Source: Thiomonas sp. FB-6 | GTDB taxonomy: Bacteria; Pseudomonadota; Gammaproteobacteria; Burkholderiales; Burkholderiaceae_C | Reading direction: 5' to 3' | Assembly (NCBI RefSeq): GCF_000377645.1 | Contig: NZ_KB898472.1 | Coordinates: forward strand, 163,231 to 227,230 | Length of the DNA: 64,000 bases | Part shown: positions 17,745 through 28,209 of the stretch, in pieces | Layout of the letters: every line of letters begins with the position of its first letter | How positions within the stretch are numbered: the stretch's first letter is position 1 | Program-made: the position numbers and the translations under genes | The notes under the pieces: generated by a model | Databases searched by the model: none | Seen by the model: only the letters and a program-made list of their open reading frames with translations | Told to the model about the DNA's origin: nothing

Positions 17745-18161
17745 TCAGGCCTCCACCTGTTGCTGCAGGCTGCCGATCAGCGGACAGGAGACCTTGCCCC
17801 GGCGTGTGTCGCACGCCTGGATCAGCGCTGCCAGCGCCGATTCCATGCGTTGCAAATCCCGCAGACGAGCACGCACATCGGCGAGCCGATCCGAGGCCAG
17901 CGTGGCGGCTTCGCGGCAGTGCGTTCCATCGTCGAGCCGCAACAACTGCTCGACATCGTCCAGGCTGAAGCCCAAGCGCTGCGCCGCCTTGATGAAGCGA
18001 ACGCGCGCCACGGCCGCGGGACCGTAGCGCCGGATTCCGCTGGCGGGTCGGCCCGGCGTGGGCAGCAAGCCCTTGAGCTGATAAAAGCGGATCGTTTCCA
18101 CGTGAACCCCGGCAGCCTTGGCGAGTGCACCGATGCTGAGCCTTTCTAGCGGTTGTTCCAT
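17745..18161 (-). CDS. merR: Mercury-responsive regulator MerR
   Basis: 138 aa MerR-family activator/repressor. The winged-helix domain is at ~8-75 ([19 protein letters not shown]). The three Hg(II)-binding cysteines are C82 ([10 protein letters not shown]), C117 (QACDTRR) and C126 (VSCPLIGSL), the same numbering as classical Tn501 MerR, which separates it from CueR or CadR. It is divergent from the mercury genes and lies against a canonical mer operator. The start at 18161 is fixed by the conserved N-terminus. Confidence 0.95.
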   Translation of the reverse strand: MEQPLERLSIGALAKAAGVHVETIRFYQLKGLLPTPGRPASGIRRYGPAAVARVRFIKAAQRLGFSLDDVEQLLRLDDGTHCREAATLASDRLADVRARLRDLQRMESALAALIQACDTRRGKVSCPLIGSLQQQVEA

Positions 18162-18166
18162 GGCGC

Positions 18167-18197
18167 TTGACTCCGTAGTTGACTACGGGAATAAGGT
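18167..18197 (+). promoter_or_regulatory. mer operator/promoter bound by MerR
   Basis: TTGACT (18167-18172) and TAAGGT (18192-18197) are separated by 19 bp, the over-long spacer typical of MerR promoters. The spacer carries the dyad CCGTAGT-TG-ACTACGG (18173-18188). The layout matches classical mer promoters, in which MerR untwists DNA on Hg(II) binding. The merR start is 6 bp upstream, so merR is autoregulated here. Confidence 0.92.
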
Positions 18198-18249
18198 AGC
18201 ACCTGTTGCACCTATGGCGCAGTGTCGTCCCGGCAAGGAGTCTTCACCC

Positions 18250-18821
18250 ATGGTCTCTTCTCCCATCTTGCGCAAGATCGCCCAATCCTGCCTCACCGCA
18301 TCGATCCTTCTGGCGGGCAGCACGCTTGCGGCCATGGCCGGCGCCCCGCCCACGGCACGATCCACGCCGCCCGTGGCCACGCTCGACGGGCTCGCACCGA
18401 ACGCGCCCTTCACAACCATGGGCGGCAAGGTGCAGCACCTGGACGCCTACAAGGGACATCCCTTCATCGTGTGGCAGGTCACGACGTGGTGCCCGAGTTG
18501 CGCCGCGGGGCTGCGCACCTTTGCCGAGCACCAGGCGCAGATCGACCGCTCGGACCTGACGGTGCTGGTGCTGCGCGACTACAAGAACGGTGGCTATCCG
18601 GGTCCGGGCATGCGCGACTTCGCTCGGTCGACGGCCCCTGCCTTGTTGAAGGACCCGCACTTCGTATTCGGGCAGGACAGCCAGGCACTGTTCGAGCGCT
18701 ACAACCCCCACAAGTTCGTCGACATCTATCAGGTCATCGCAGCCGATGGCCAGATACGCCTGGTGTCCTCGGCGCCGTCGGCGACCTTCGACAAGATCGA
18801 AGCCTTCATCCAGCCCAGGCC

Positions 18822-18825
<4 letters not shown>
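18250..18825 (+). CDS. Exported thioredoxin-like protein of the mer operon
   Basis: 191 aa from MVSSPILRKIAQ with an AAGGAG ribosome site 9 bp upstream. A signal peptide (TASILLAGSTLAAMAGAPP) leads to a thioredoxin/peroxiredoxin-like fold (~60-185) with a CxxC motif in TTWCPSCAAG. It takes the place of MerP in the first slot of the mer operon and could bind Hg(II) through the Cys pair and pass it to the membrane protein that follows (inference). It overlaps that gene by ATGA. It is not a MerP: no HMA fold or GMTC motif is present. Confidence 0.8.
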
Positions 18826-20857
<2,032 letters not shown>

Positions 20858-21077
20858 ATTGCTACTACGGAGACGGACCGTCCTGCCTAGCCGAAGCCCC
20901 GGTTCGAGCAGCAGCAGCTCGAGCACCTTGCGTGCTTCGTGGTCAGAACTTTCCTGGTCCCTGACGGCGATCGATCGCAACGACCGGGACCTCGGTGGAG
21001 CAGGCCAGCGCCAGCCTCCATAATACTCGGGAAAGTACCAGTCCGGAGTTCATTCGCGGCTTCGTTAGAATGTTCTC

Positions 21078-21746
21078 ATGAAAGCCCGAGAAATCAAGAA
21101 CCATCTGTACGCTCAGGTTGCGCGTATCGGAGCAGCGTTATCCAGTCCCAAGCGCCTGGAACTGCTGGAGCTTCTGGCGCAGGGCGAGAAGTCGGTCGAA
21201 GCCCTGGCGCAAGGGGCTGACATCGACGTCAAGCTGGCCAGCGCACACCTGCGCGTGCTGCGCGATGCGCAATTGGTGGAAGCCAGGCGCGATGGCAAGA
21301 ACCGGATCCACCGACTCAGCGGCCCCGATGTGTCGGACTTGTGGGTGAGCCTGCGCGAGCTGGCCGAGTCGCACCTGGCCGAGCTGCAGCTTGCGATGGC
21401 CCGCCTGGTCGCCGAGCCCGAGCGGCTCACTCCGGAGAGCGCGCAGTCGTTGTTGGACAAGGTGCGCTCCGGCGACGTGGTGCTGCTCGACGTTCGCCCC
21501 GCGGCCGAGTTTCGTGCCGCGCACATCCCCGGCGCGCGCTCGGTTCCGCTGGAGGAATTGCAGACGCGAATTCGAGAACTGCCCCGCGACAAGGACATCG
21601 TTGCCTATTGCCGCGGCCCGTTCTGCCTGATGTCGGAGTTTGCCGTCGCCCTGCTGAAGCGCCAGGGCTTTCGAGCTCGCAAATCCATGGATGGAGTGCC
21701 CGAGTGGCGTGCTGCCGGAATGTCCGTGGAGTGCGCGGCGGCCTGA
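21078..21746 (+). CDS. ArsR-family regulator fused to a rhodanese domain
   Basis: 222 aa. Residues ~10-90 are an ArsR-type winged helix (SSPKRLELLELLAQGEKSVE; SAHLRVLRDAQLVEARR); the metal-binding ELCVCD motif is absent. Residues ~115-215 form a rhodanese domain with an active-site loop VAYCRGPFCLMS containing two cysteines. Such fusions probably sense sulfane sulfur through the rhodanese Cys. It heads a same-strand run of sulfur genes and is their likely regulator. A 220-bp non-coding stretch after merA (20858-21077) holds its promoter. Confidence 0.88.
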   Translation: MKAREIKNHLYAQVARIGAALSSPKRLELLELLAQGEKSVEALAQGADIDVKLASAHLRVLRDAQLVEARRDGKNRIHRLSGPDVSDLWVSLRELAESHLAELQLAMARLVAEPERLTPESAQSLLDKVRSGDVVLLDVRPAAEFRAAHIPGARSVPLEELQTRIRELPRDKDIVAYCRGPFCLMSEFAVALLKRQGFRARKSMDGVPEWRAAGMSVECAAA

Positions 21747-21761
21747 ACCCGGGAGACCAGC

Positions 21762-22112
21762 ATGGCAGACGTCTTGTTCATTCTCAACGAAGCCCCATAC
21801 GGCAGCGAGCGAACCTACAACGCGCTGCGCCTTGCCGTCACGTTGTCGGCGCAGCCGGAGCATCGCGTGCGCCTTTTCCTCATGGGCGACGCCGTGCTGT
21901 CAGCCAAGGCCGGACAGAAGGTTCCCACTGGCTACTACAACGTCCAGACCATGCTCCACAAAGTCACGCAGCGAGGCGATGTCGCCTTGTGCGGCACCTG
22001 CCTGGATGCCCGCGGGCTCCGGGACGAAGAGCTCCTGGCGGATTGCAGGCGCTCGACCATGGTTGAACTCGGACGCTGGACAGGCGAAGCCGAGAAGGTC
22101 CTGGTGTTCTGA
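21762..22112 (+). CDS. DsrE/DsrF-like small sulfur-relay protein
   Basis: 116 aa single-domain DsrE-fold protein (ADVLFILNEAPYGSERTYNA; RVRLFLMGDAVLSAKAGQ). Two cysteines lie in VALCGTCLDARGL, where DsrE-type proteins carry persulfide during sulfur transfer. It lies 15 bp after the ArsR-rhodanese gene and 27 bp before the MBL hydrolase, fitting a role as sulfane-sulfur carrier between them. Confidence 0.85.
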   Translation: MADVLFILNEAPYGSERTYNALRLAVTLSAQPEHRVRLFLMGDAVLSAKAGQKVPTGYYNVQTMLHKVTQRGDVALCGTCLDARGLRDEELLADCRRSTMVELGRWTGEAEKVLVF

Positions 22113-22139
22113 ACCATCCCACAGGGTCGAGTCCCCATC

Positions 22140-22871
22140 ATGTTCTTCAAACAACTTCCTACCCGTGACGCCAGCCTGTCCTACCTGTTCGGCTGCGCCG
22201 GCCTCGGCAAGGCCGTCGCCGTCGACGTGGTCGCCGGCGACGAGGACTGGTTCGTCGAGCAGGCGCGGCAGGCCGGGGCCCGGATCACCCATGTGATCGA
22301 CAGCCACGTGCACGCCGACCACCTCAGCGGCGGCAGGAGCCTGGCTCGCAGGGTGGACGCGCCCTACTGCCTACACGAGGCGGCGCGCGAGTTCGTGCAC
22401 TTCGACTTCGAGGCCCTGCACGACCAGCAGATCCTCGACGTCGGCAACGTCAGCGTACGGGTGCTGCACACGCCCGGCCACACGCCCGACAGCATGTGCC
22501 TGCTGGTCACCGACAAGCGGCGCGGCGACGCGCCATGGTTCGTGCTCACCGGCGACACGCTGTTCGTCGGCGCCGTCGGCCGCCCGGACCTGGCAGGGCG
22601 CGAGCGCGAGATGGCGGGCAGCCTGTACGACTCGCTGCACGAGCGGCTGCTGAAGCTGCCCGCCGAGCTGGAGATCTACCCCGGCCATCAGGCTGGCAGC
22701 GCCTGCGGCGCCGGGCTGTCGGGCAAGCCGGCGTCGACCCTGGCCTTCGAGAAACGCTTCAACCCGCTACTCGGGCTGGCGCGCGAGGCCTTCGTCGAGC
22801 AGCTGTGCGCCGAGATCCCGCCGCGCCCGGCCGACATGGAGCGCATCGTCCTGGCGAACGTCTCACCATGA
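22140..22871 (+). CDS. MBL-fold hydrolase, persulfide-dioxygenase-like
   Basis: 243 aa metallo-beta-lactamase-fold enzyme of the ETHE1/BlhA type. Iron ligands are visible in SHVHADHLSGG, HTPGHTPDSMC, TGDTLFVGAVG and YPGHQAGSACG. Such enzymes oxidise glutathione persulfide to sulfite. It is the intact relative of the fragment at window start. It ends in ATGA overlap with the MFS gene. A persulfide substrate is inferred from the rhodanese, DsrE and YeeE neighbours. Confidence 0.88.
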   Translation: MFFKQLPTRDASLSYLFGCAGLGKAVAVDVVAGDEDWFVEQARQAGARITHVIDSHVHADHLSGGRSLARRVDAPYCLHEAAREFVHFDFEALHDQQILDVGNVSVRVLHTPGHTPDSMCLLVTDKRRGDAPWFVLTGDTLFVGAVGRPDLAGREREMAGSLYDSLHERLLKLPAELEIYPGHQAGSACGAGLSGKPASTLAFEKRFNPLLGLAREAFVEQLCAEIPPRPADMERIVLANVSP

Positions 22872-24196
22872 ACGTGCAGGTCCCGCCGACCCCGTCGCAC
22901 CACGACGCCCACCTGCAGGGCATTCGCGTCAACCTGCCGCAGTTCGTCTGGCAGGCGGTGCAGGTGTTTTTGGTCGGGCTGCTCATCGGCATGGAACGCA
23001 CCGCGCTGCCGGTGCTCGCGTCGCGCGATTTCGGCGTGCCCAAGAGCTCCTTCCTGTACCTGCTGTCCTTCGTCATCTCCTTCGGACTGGTCAAGGGGGC
23101 GCTGAACTTCGTCGCCGGGCGGCTGTCCGAGCGCATCGGGCGCAAGACCGTGCTCGTACTGGGATGGGTGGCCGCGATTCCCATCCCGCTGCTGATCTTT
23201 TTCGCGCAGTCGTGGTGGTGGATCGTCGCCGCCAACCTGTTCCTGGGCGTCAACCAGGGCTTCGCGTGGAGCATGACCGTCACCAGCAAGGTGGACATCA
23301 CGCGCGCCGAGCAGCGGGGACTGGCCACCGGCATCAACGAGTTCGCCGGCTACGCAGCGGTCGGCCTGGCGGGCCTGGCCACCGCGTGGCTGGCCCAGCG
23401 GGTTGGAACGCGCGAGGCCTTGCTCGGCTTCGCCAGCATGGTGATCGCCATCGCGTTGCTGACCGCGCTGCTGTTCGTGCGCGAGACCCTGCCGTGGGCG
23501 CGCGCCGAGCGCCATCGCCACGCCAGCGGCACCCACGCGGGCCCGCGGCCGCGCTTCGCCGACGGCCTGCCCGAGCACCCCACTTCGCGCCAGGTGTTCG
23601 CCTACGTGTCCTTCGGACACCCCACCTTCTCGGCACTGTGCCAGGCCGGCGTCGCCAACAAGGTCGCCGACACCCTGCTGTGGGTGCTGTTCCCGCTGTA
23701 CCTGCACGGCCACGGGCTGGGCCTGGTGCAGGTCGGCTGGGTCACCGGGGTGTACGGGCTGAGCTGGGGCGCCTCGCAGTTGTGGACCGGTCCGCTGTCG
23801 GACCGCGTCGGGCGCAAGCGCCCGGTGGTGGCCGGGCTGTGGCTGCTCGCCGCCGGCGTGGCCGGCGCCGTGCTGGTGCGCGGCTTCGCGGCCTGGCTGG
23901 CCAGTGCCGTGGTCATGGGGGTGGGCATGGCCCTGCTCTACCCCAACCTGATCGCCGCGGTGGCCGACATCGCCCACCCGAGCTGGCGCAGCTCGGCGCT
24001 GGGCACCTACCGCTACTGGCGTGACACCGGCTACGCCATCGGCGCGCTGGTGCTCGGGCTGGTCGCGCAGGCGCGCGGCGCCGTCGAGCCGGCCTTCTGG
24101 GTCAGCGCGGCGTGGCTGCTGGCCTCCGGTGCCTGGGTGCTGCTGCGCGCGCAGGAAACCCACCCTGGCCACCCGCCGAAGGAACCACGCCCTTGA
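22868..24196 (+). CDS. MFS transporter in sulfur cluster
   Basis: 442 aa with about 12 membrane helices and both MFS loop-2/loop-8 signatures (GRLSERIGRKTVL; GPLSDRVGRKRPV). The start ATG overlaps the preceding stop. Position after a persulfide dioxygenase suggests export of sulfite or another sulfur product, but sequence alone does not show the substrate. Next to ArsR-rhodanese genes, MFS proteins of this type are common. Confidence 0.85.
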   Translation: MNVQVPPTPSHHDAHLQGIRVNLPQFVWQAVQVFLVGLLIGMERTALPVLASRDFGVPKSSFLYLLSFVISFGLVKGALNFVAGRLSERIGRKTVLVLGWVAAIPIPLLIFFAQSWWWIVAANLFLGVNQGFAWSMTVTSKVDITRAEQRGLATGINEFAGYAAVGLAGLATAWLAQRVGTREALLGFASMVIAIALLTALLFVRETLPWARAERHRHASGTHAGPRPRFADGLPEHPTSRQVFAYVSFGHPTFSALCQAGVANKVADTLLWVLFPLYLHGHGLGLVQVGWVTGVYGLSWGASQLWTGPLSDRVGRKRPVVAGLWLLAAGVAGAVLVRGFAAWLASAVVMGVGMALLYPNLIAAVADIAHPSWRSSALGTYRYWRDTGYAIGALVLGLVAQARGAVEPAFWVSAAWLLASGAWVLLRAQETHPGHPPKEPRP

Positions 24197-25320
24197 ACTC
24201 GATCGCGCAACTGCTCGCGGGCGGCTTCCTCGTCTCGCTGGTGCTCGGCGGCGCTGCGCAGGCATCGCAGTTCTGTCCACAGGGAGGACTGCGGGAGGCC
24301 GTGCTGGAGGGACGACCGCAGCGTCTGGCCGCCTACTTCGCCGCGACCGGCTTCGCGCTGCTCGCCGTGGCGGGCCTGCAATGGCTGCTGCAGCAGGGTC
24401 TGCAGCCCTCGCACCCACCGTATCGGTCGCAGCAGTTCCCCTGGGGGCGCTACGCGCTCGGTGGCTTGCTCTTCGGCTCGGGCATTGTGCTGGCGCGGGG
24501 CTGCCCTCTGCGCACGCTCGTGCTCAGCGCGCAAGGCAGCGTACAGGCCCTGCTGTCCCTGGGGGCGATGAGCGTCGCCGCCTTCGCGATGACCAGCAGC
24601 TTCGTGTTCAACGACTGGATCGCCCCGTGGATCGTTCGGCTCAACCTCGACCTGGGCCGCTGGGGGTGGCGGAGCCAGGGGCTCGATGCGCTGCTGGGCC
24701 TGCACGGCTGGCAGGCCCGCGCGCTGCTCGGCCTTGCCCTGGGCGCGCTGGTGCTGGTGCTGGCCGCGCGCGCATCGGCAGGCGAGTGGCGCCGCCTGCG
24801 ATGGGCCGGCTCGGCACTGATCGGCTTGACGGTGGCTGCCGGCTACTGGCTGACCGCCGGCCCGATCGGGGCGCGCGCGGCGACCGACGCTGCCTTCATG
24901 AGCCAGCCTCCGGACGGCATGGGCGTGCAGTCCTTCAGCTTCGCCGGCCCCTTGAGCGATCTGGCGCATTTCGCCATGCATGCGCACGCGCAGACCTTCA
25001 CCTTCGGCGTGGTGCTGGTTCTCGGGACCTTCCTCGGCGCGGCGATATCCGCCGTCGTGCGCCGGGAATTGCGCATGCAACTGCCCCGAGCCCCGCGCGA
25101 GCTGGCGCTGCGTCTGCTGGGCGCCATGATGACCGGAGCCGGCGCGGTGCTCGGCCTGGGCTGTACGGTTGGCCATGGGCTGAGCGGACTGGCCGTGCTG
25201 TCGATGGGCTCGGCGCTCGGGCTGGCATGCATCTTCCTGGGCGCCATGGGCACGGTCTGGATCGAGTCGCGCCTTGGCGCCAAGGCCCCGGTCGGGCTTC
25301 GTACGGAATGGGAGAGTTGA
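24193..25320 (+). CDS. YeeE/YedE-family sulfur transporter
   Basis: 375 aa membrane protein with two YeeE/YedE repeats. Conserved Cys motifs are FCPQGGLREA (~25), RGCPLRTLVLSAQGS (~100) and GLGCTVGHGLSGL (~315), the type used by TsuA/YeeE to pass thiosulfate across the membrane. A TTG start overlapping the previous stop (TTGA) with AAGGA upstream is preferred; upstream in-frame starts would run deep into the MFS gene. It probably imports thiosulfate or another sulfur species. Confidence 0.85.
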   Translation: MNSIAQLLAGGFLVSLVLGGAAQASQFCPQGGLREAVLEGRPQRLAAYFAATGFALLAVAGLQWLLQQGLQPSHPPYRSQQFPWGRYALGGLLFGSGIVLARGCPLRTLVLSAQGSVQALLSLGAMSVAAFAMTSSFVFNDWIAPWIVRLNLDLGRWGWRSQGLDALLGLHGWQARALLGLALGALVLVLAARASAGEWRRLRWAGSALIGLTVAAGYWLTAGPIGARAATDAAFMSQPPDGMGVQSFSFAGPLSDLAHFAMHAHAQTFTFGVVLVLGTFLGAAISAVVRRELRMQLPRAPRELALRLLGAMMTGAGAVLGLGCTVGHGLSGLAVLSMGSALGLACIFLGAMGTVWIESRLGAKAPVGLRTEWES

Positions 25321-25322
25321 GC

Positions 25323-25868
25323 GTGCTGCGCCGCATCTTGCTGATGAATGTGATGGTCTTTGCGTACTGGCAAGCCGCTGAAGCGGCAACCGCGACCAGC
25401 GGCCCGCCGATCTGGCAGAGCCAGGGGGCCCGGTTCAGCGTGCAGCTGACGCCGCTGAACGCCGAGCAGGCGCAGGCCTTCTTCGAGAACATGGGATACC
25501 CGCAGGGTTCCGTGCGCGAAGTCGCAGCAGTGTGCGTGTTCGGCACGACCATCCGCAATTCCGCCGGAATGCCCGTGCGCTACGACGTCGGCCGTTGGCG
25601 GGCGGTCACGGCGGATGGCAAGCGACACCGCCTGATCACCAAGACCGATTGGCTGGCGCGCTGGAAGGCTTTCGGCCTGCAGGCCGACTGGTCGATCCTG
25701 CCGCCGCGCCAGACCCTGCAACCCGGGGACTGGGGGCAGGGTTTCACCACAGTGGACCTTCCGGCCGGAACCCGATTCAACCTGAACTACGAGTGGACCC
25801 AAGATGCAATCGAACACCTTGCCAGCGTGCGCGGCGTCCAATGCGCGCCCCGCGCCCTACGCCCTTGA
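25323..25868 (+). CDS. Exported protein of unknown function
   Basis: 181 aa from a GTG start with GGGAG 10 bp upstream; an ATG at 25308 overlapping yeeE is an alternative. A signal peptide (RRILLMNVMVFAYWQAAEAA) leads to a soluble beta-rich protein (WQSQGARFSVQLTPLNAEQ; LPAGTRFNLNYEWTQDAIEH). No family is recognised. It lies directly after yeeE and overlaps the following thioredoxin-like gene by 65 bp, so it is in the sulfur operon. Confidence 0.7.
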   Translation: MLRRILLMNVMVFAYWQAAEAATATSGPPIWQSQGARFSVQLTPLNAEQAQAFFENMGYPQGSVREVAAVCVFGTTIRNSAGMPVRYDVGRWRAVTADGKRHRLITKTDWLARWKAFGLQADWSILPPRQTLQPGDWGQGFTTVDLPAGTRFNLNYEWTQDAIEHLASVRGVQCAPRALRP

Positions 25869-26388
25869 CGGACTCAGGCGCCTGAGCGCGGGCGCCCTGT
25901 TCGCACTCGCCTGCGCGAGCGCCCCATCACGAGCCGCGCAGCCGTTGATGAGCCTGGTGAGCCCACCGCGTCCGGCCCCGGGCTTCACCTTGCAGGACAT
26001 CGACGGCAAGACCCACAGCCTTGCCGAATACCGCGGCAAGGTCGTGCTGGTGAACTTCTGGGCCACCTGGTGCCCGCCGTGTCGCGCCGAGATGCCCTCG
26101 ATCGAAAGGCTCTACGCGTCGATGAAGGGCAAGCCCTTCGTGGTGCTCGCGCTGGACCAGGGCGAAAGCGTCGACAGCGTGTTCGCGTTCATGGGGCAAC
26201 TGTCGCCCTCGCCCACCTTCCCGGTGCTGCTCGACAGCAAGAGCCACGCTGCCCATGCCTTCGGCGTCATGGGGATCCCGTCGACCTACCTCATCGACCA
26301 GCAGGGGCGTATCGTCGCCCAGGCCATCGGAGGGCGCGACTACGACTCGGCGACCATGCGCACGCTGCTGGATCGCCTGATGAAGTGA
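25804..26388 (+). CDS. TlpA/ResA-like thiol-disulfide protein
   Basis: 194 aa. A hydrophobic N-terminal segment (LSAGALFALACASAPSRAA) precedes a thioredoxin domain (~55-190) with the active site WATWCPPCRAE and a cis-Pro motif MGIPSTYL. It acts in the periplasm as a reductase. The chosen start gives a 65-bp overlap with the previous gene; no better start keeps the signal segment. It is the last gene of the rightward sulfur run and meets the copper island convergently. Confidence 0.85.
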   Translation: MQSNTLPACAASNARPAPYALDGLRRLSAGALFALACASAPSRAAQPLMSLVSPPRPAPGFTLQDIDGKTHSLAEYRGKVVLVNFWATWCPPCRAEMPSIERLYASMKGKPFVVLALDQGESVDSVFAFMGQLSPSPTFPVLLDSKSHAAHAFGVMGIPSTYLIDQQGRIVAQAIGGRDYDSATMRTLLDRLMK

Positions 26389-26404
26389 ACCATCGGGTCC
26401 GTCG

Positions 26405-26421
26405 CCGGGCCCATCGCCCGG
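26405..26421. terminator. Hairpin between convergent operons
   Basis: CCGGGC-CCATC-GCCCGG lies between the stops of the TlpA-like and cupredoxin genes. There is no T-run, so it may be a factor-assisted or bidirectional terminator. Confidence 0.35.
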
Positions 26422-26454
26422 GCAGTGTGCCGCCCGGCATCGAGCCCGCCGCGC

Positions 26455-27024
26455 TCAATCGACGATGAAGCGCCCGATCATGCCCCGCTGCATGTGCCCG
26501 GGCATGGTGCAGGCGAAAGGCACCGTGCCGGGCTTTCCGAAGCGCCAGATCAACTCGCCCTGCCCCTGCGGCGCCACGGCCACCATGTTGGGCTCCTGTC
26601 CGTTGGGCATGTCGGGCATCGCGGCCATCATCTTCGCGTGCTCCTCGAGCTCGGACTGGATGCCGATGGTGAGTTCATGGCGCGTCCTGCCCTGGTTGAC
26701 GACGACGATGCGCACCGTCTCGCCCGGCTTGACGTGGACCACGTCAGGTGTGAAACGCATCTTGTCGTCGGCCAGGATGCGGATCGTCTGGCTCACGGCG
26801 GAAGCCGTGCCCGGTCCGCCCACGCTCGCCGGGTTCCCGGGGTCCGCGGGTTTCGGCATCGTCTGCCCCTGAGGCATCGAGGCCATGCCCGGCATGGAGG
26901 CCATTCCCGGCATCGAGCCCATGCCCGGCATCGAGGCCATCGGCGTCGGGGCGGGTGCGGACCAGGCGCTCGCGCAGAGACCGCCAAGGGCCAGGGTCGC
27001 CAGAACATTCTTGATCTTGAACAT
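26455..27024 (-). CDS. Periplasmic cupredoxin with Met-rich N-terminus
   Basis: 189 aa from MFKIKNVLATLALG (signal peptide). A Met/Pro repeat follows (MASMPGMGSMPGMASMPGM), then a cupredoxin fold with type-1 copper ligands: His in RTRHELTIG and C-x4-H-x4-M in ACTMPGHMQRGMIG. It probably carries copper or electrons for the neighbouring CopA oxidase. It starts 32 bp after copB. An ATG at 27033 is also possible; ribosome sites are weak for both. Confidence 0.88.
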   Translation of the reverse strand: MFKIKNVLATLALGGLCASAWSAPAPTPMASMPGMGSMPGMASMPGMASMPQGQTMPKPADPGNPASVGGPGTASAVSQTIRILADDKMRFTPDVVHVKPGETVRIVVVNQGRTRHELTIGIQSELEEHAKMMAAMPDMPNGQEPNMVAVAPQGQGELIWRFGKPGTVPFACTMPGHMQRGMIGRFIVD

Positions 27025-27056
27025 GCAGTGCATCCAGAAGGTGGGTTGAAGGAACA

Positions 27057-28199
27057 TCAGAACCAGAAATGCACGCCGGCGACCACGTCGGTCGTGTCGC
27101 GGCGCTCGCCCGCTGCCTGGGCGAAGTCACCGGTGCGCCCGAAGCGTCCGCTCCACTCCACACCGATGTAGGGCGAGAACTGACGCGAGATGTCGTAGCG
27201 CAGGCGTAGCCCGGCGGTGGCATCGGACAGGCCGCTGCCGATGCCGAGCGCCGGGTCGTCCTTGCCGTAGACGTTGAGCTCGATCTGCGGCTGCAGTACC
27301 ACGCGCTGGGTCAGCAGCAGTTCGTAGCTGGCGCTCAGGCGCAAGGCACTGCGCCCCTGGTCGCCCAGGTAGCCGGTGGCCCCGACGTTGAACCAGTACG
27401 GCGCCAGGCCTTGCACGCCGAAGGCCAGCCAGTTGCGATCGGGCCCGCCGCCGTTGTCGTGGCGCACGCCGAGCTGCGAGTCCCAATAGGCCGCGATGGC
27501 GTGGCCCCACAGCAGCTCGGTGCGCGCATCCTGCAGGCGCCCCTGCGAAGCCTGCCCCTCGGCCTTGAGCACCACGCGATTGAAATCGCGCCCGTACCAG
27601 GCCTGCACGTCATAGGTGGTCCAGTTGCCGGAATCGTGGCTGTAGGCGCGCTCCAGACGGTCCACCAGCACGGAGCCGAAACTCTCCTGGTTGGCCAGGC
27701 GCGGCGGCTTCACGCCGGCCGGGATGTACGGGCCCGTCGTCAGCGTGTAGCCGCCCGAATCGGCGTTCGCCGTACGTGGGCTCGTGCCTGCGGCAGCCGA
27801 AGCCGGTCCCGCAGGCATCGACATGCCCGGCATATTCATTCCGGGCATGGCCTTCGCCGACGCAGGCGCACCTGCCGAGCCGCCGGAGCCGGCCGGCGCC
27901 TGCTTCGCGGGCATGTCCATGCCTTGCATGCCCTGCATTCCTGCCATGGACCTCGCAGCTGCCGACGCGGGGGCAGCAGGTGCCGCCGGGCTGGCCGCGG
28001 GCATCGACATGCCCGGCATGCTCATGCCGGCCATGTCGATGCCCGGGGCAGACGCGGGCGTGGCCTGCTTCGCGGCGGCGGGGCTGGCCGGCATGTCCAT
28101 GCCCTGCATGTCCATCGCCTGCGCCGACACCGGAATCACGGCCGCGATGGCTGCCGCAAGGATGCCCGTGTGGATCGTCGTCTCGATCGTCTTGTGCAT
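27057..28199 (-). CDS. copB: CopB/PcoB-type outer membrane copper protein
   Basis: 380 aa. A signal peptide (HTGILAAAIAAVIPVSAQA) precedes ~130 residues of Met/Ala-rich low-complexity sequence with MDMQGMDMPA, MSMPGMSMPA and MNMPGMSMPA units that should bind Cu. The C-terminal ~230 residues are a beta-barrel with amphipathic strands and a terminal aromatic residue (GVHFWF). It follows copA by 10 bp, the usual copAB/pcoAB order, with a GAGGA ribosome site at ATG 28199. Confidence 0.92.
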   Translation of the reverse strand: MHKTIETTIHTGILAAAIAAVIPVSAQAMDMQGMDMPASPAAAKQATPASAPGIDMAGMSMPGMSMPAASPAAPAAPASAAARSMAGMQGMQGMDMPAKQAPAGSGGSAGAPASAKAMPGMNMPGMSMPAGPASAAAGTSPRTANADSGGYTLTTGPYIPAGVKPPRLANQESFGSVLVDRLERAYSHDSGNWTTYDVQAWYGRDFNRVVLKAEGQASQGRLQDARTELLWGHAIAAYWDSQLGVRHDNGGGPDRNWLAFGVQGLAPYWFNVGATGYLGDQGRSALRLSASYELLLTQRVVLQPQIELNVYGKDDPALGIGSGLSDATAGLRLRYDISRQFSPYIGVEWSGRFGRTGDFAQAAGERRDTTDVVAGVHFWF

Positions 28200-28209
28200 G
28201 TTCGTTTCC

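Noticed and set aside
17745..18161. CueR-type copper regulator for the adjacent cus operon
   Set aside because: The C82/C117/C126 set and the neighbouring mer operator identify mercury MerR.
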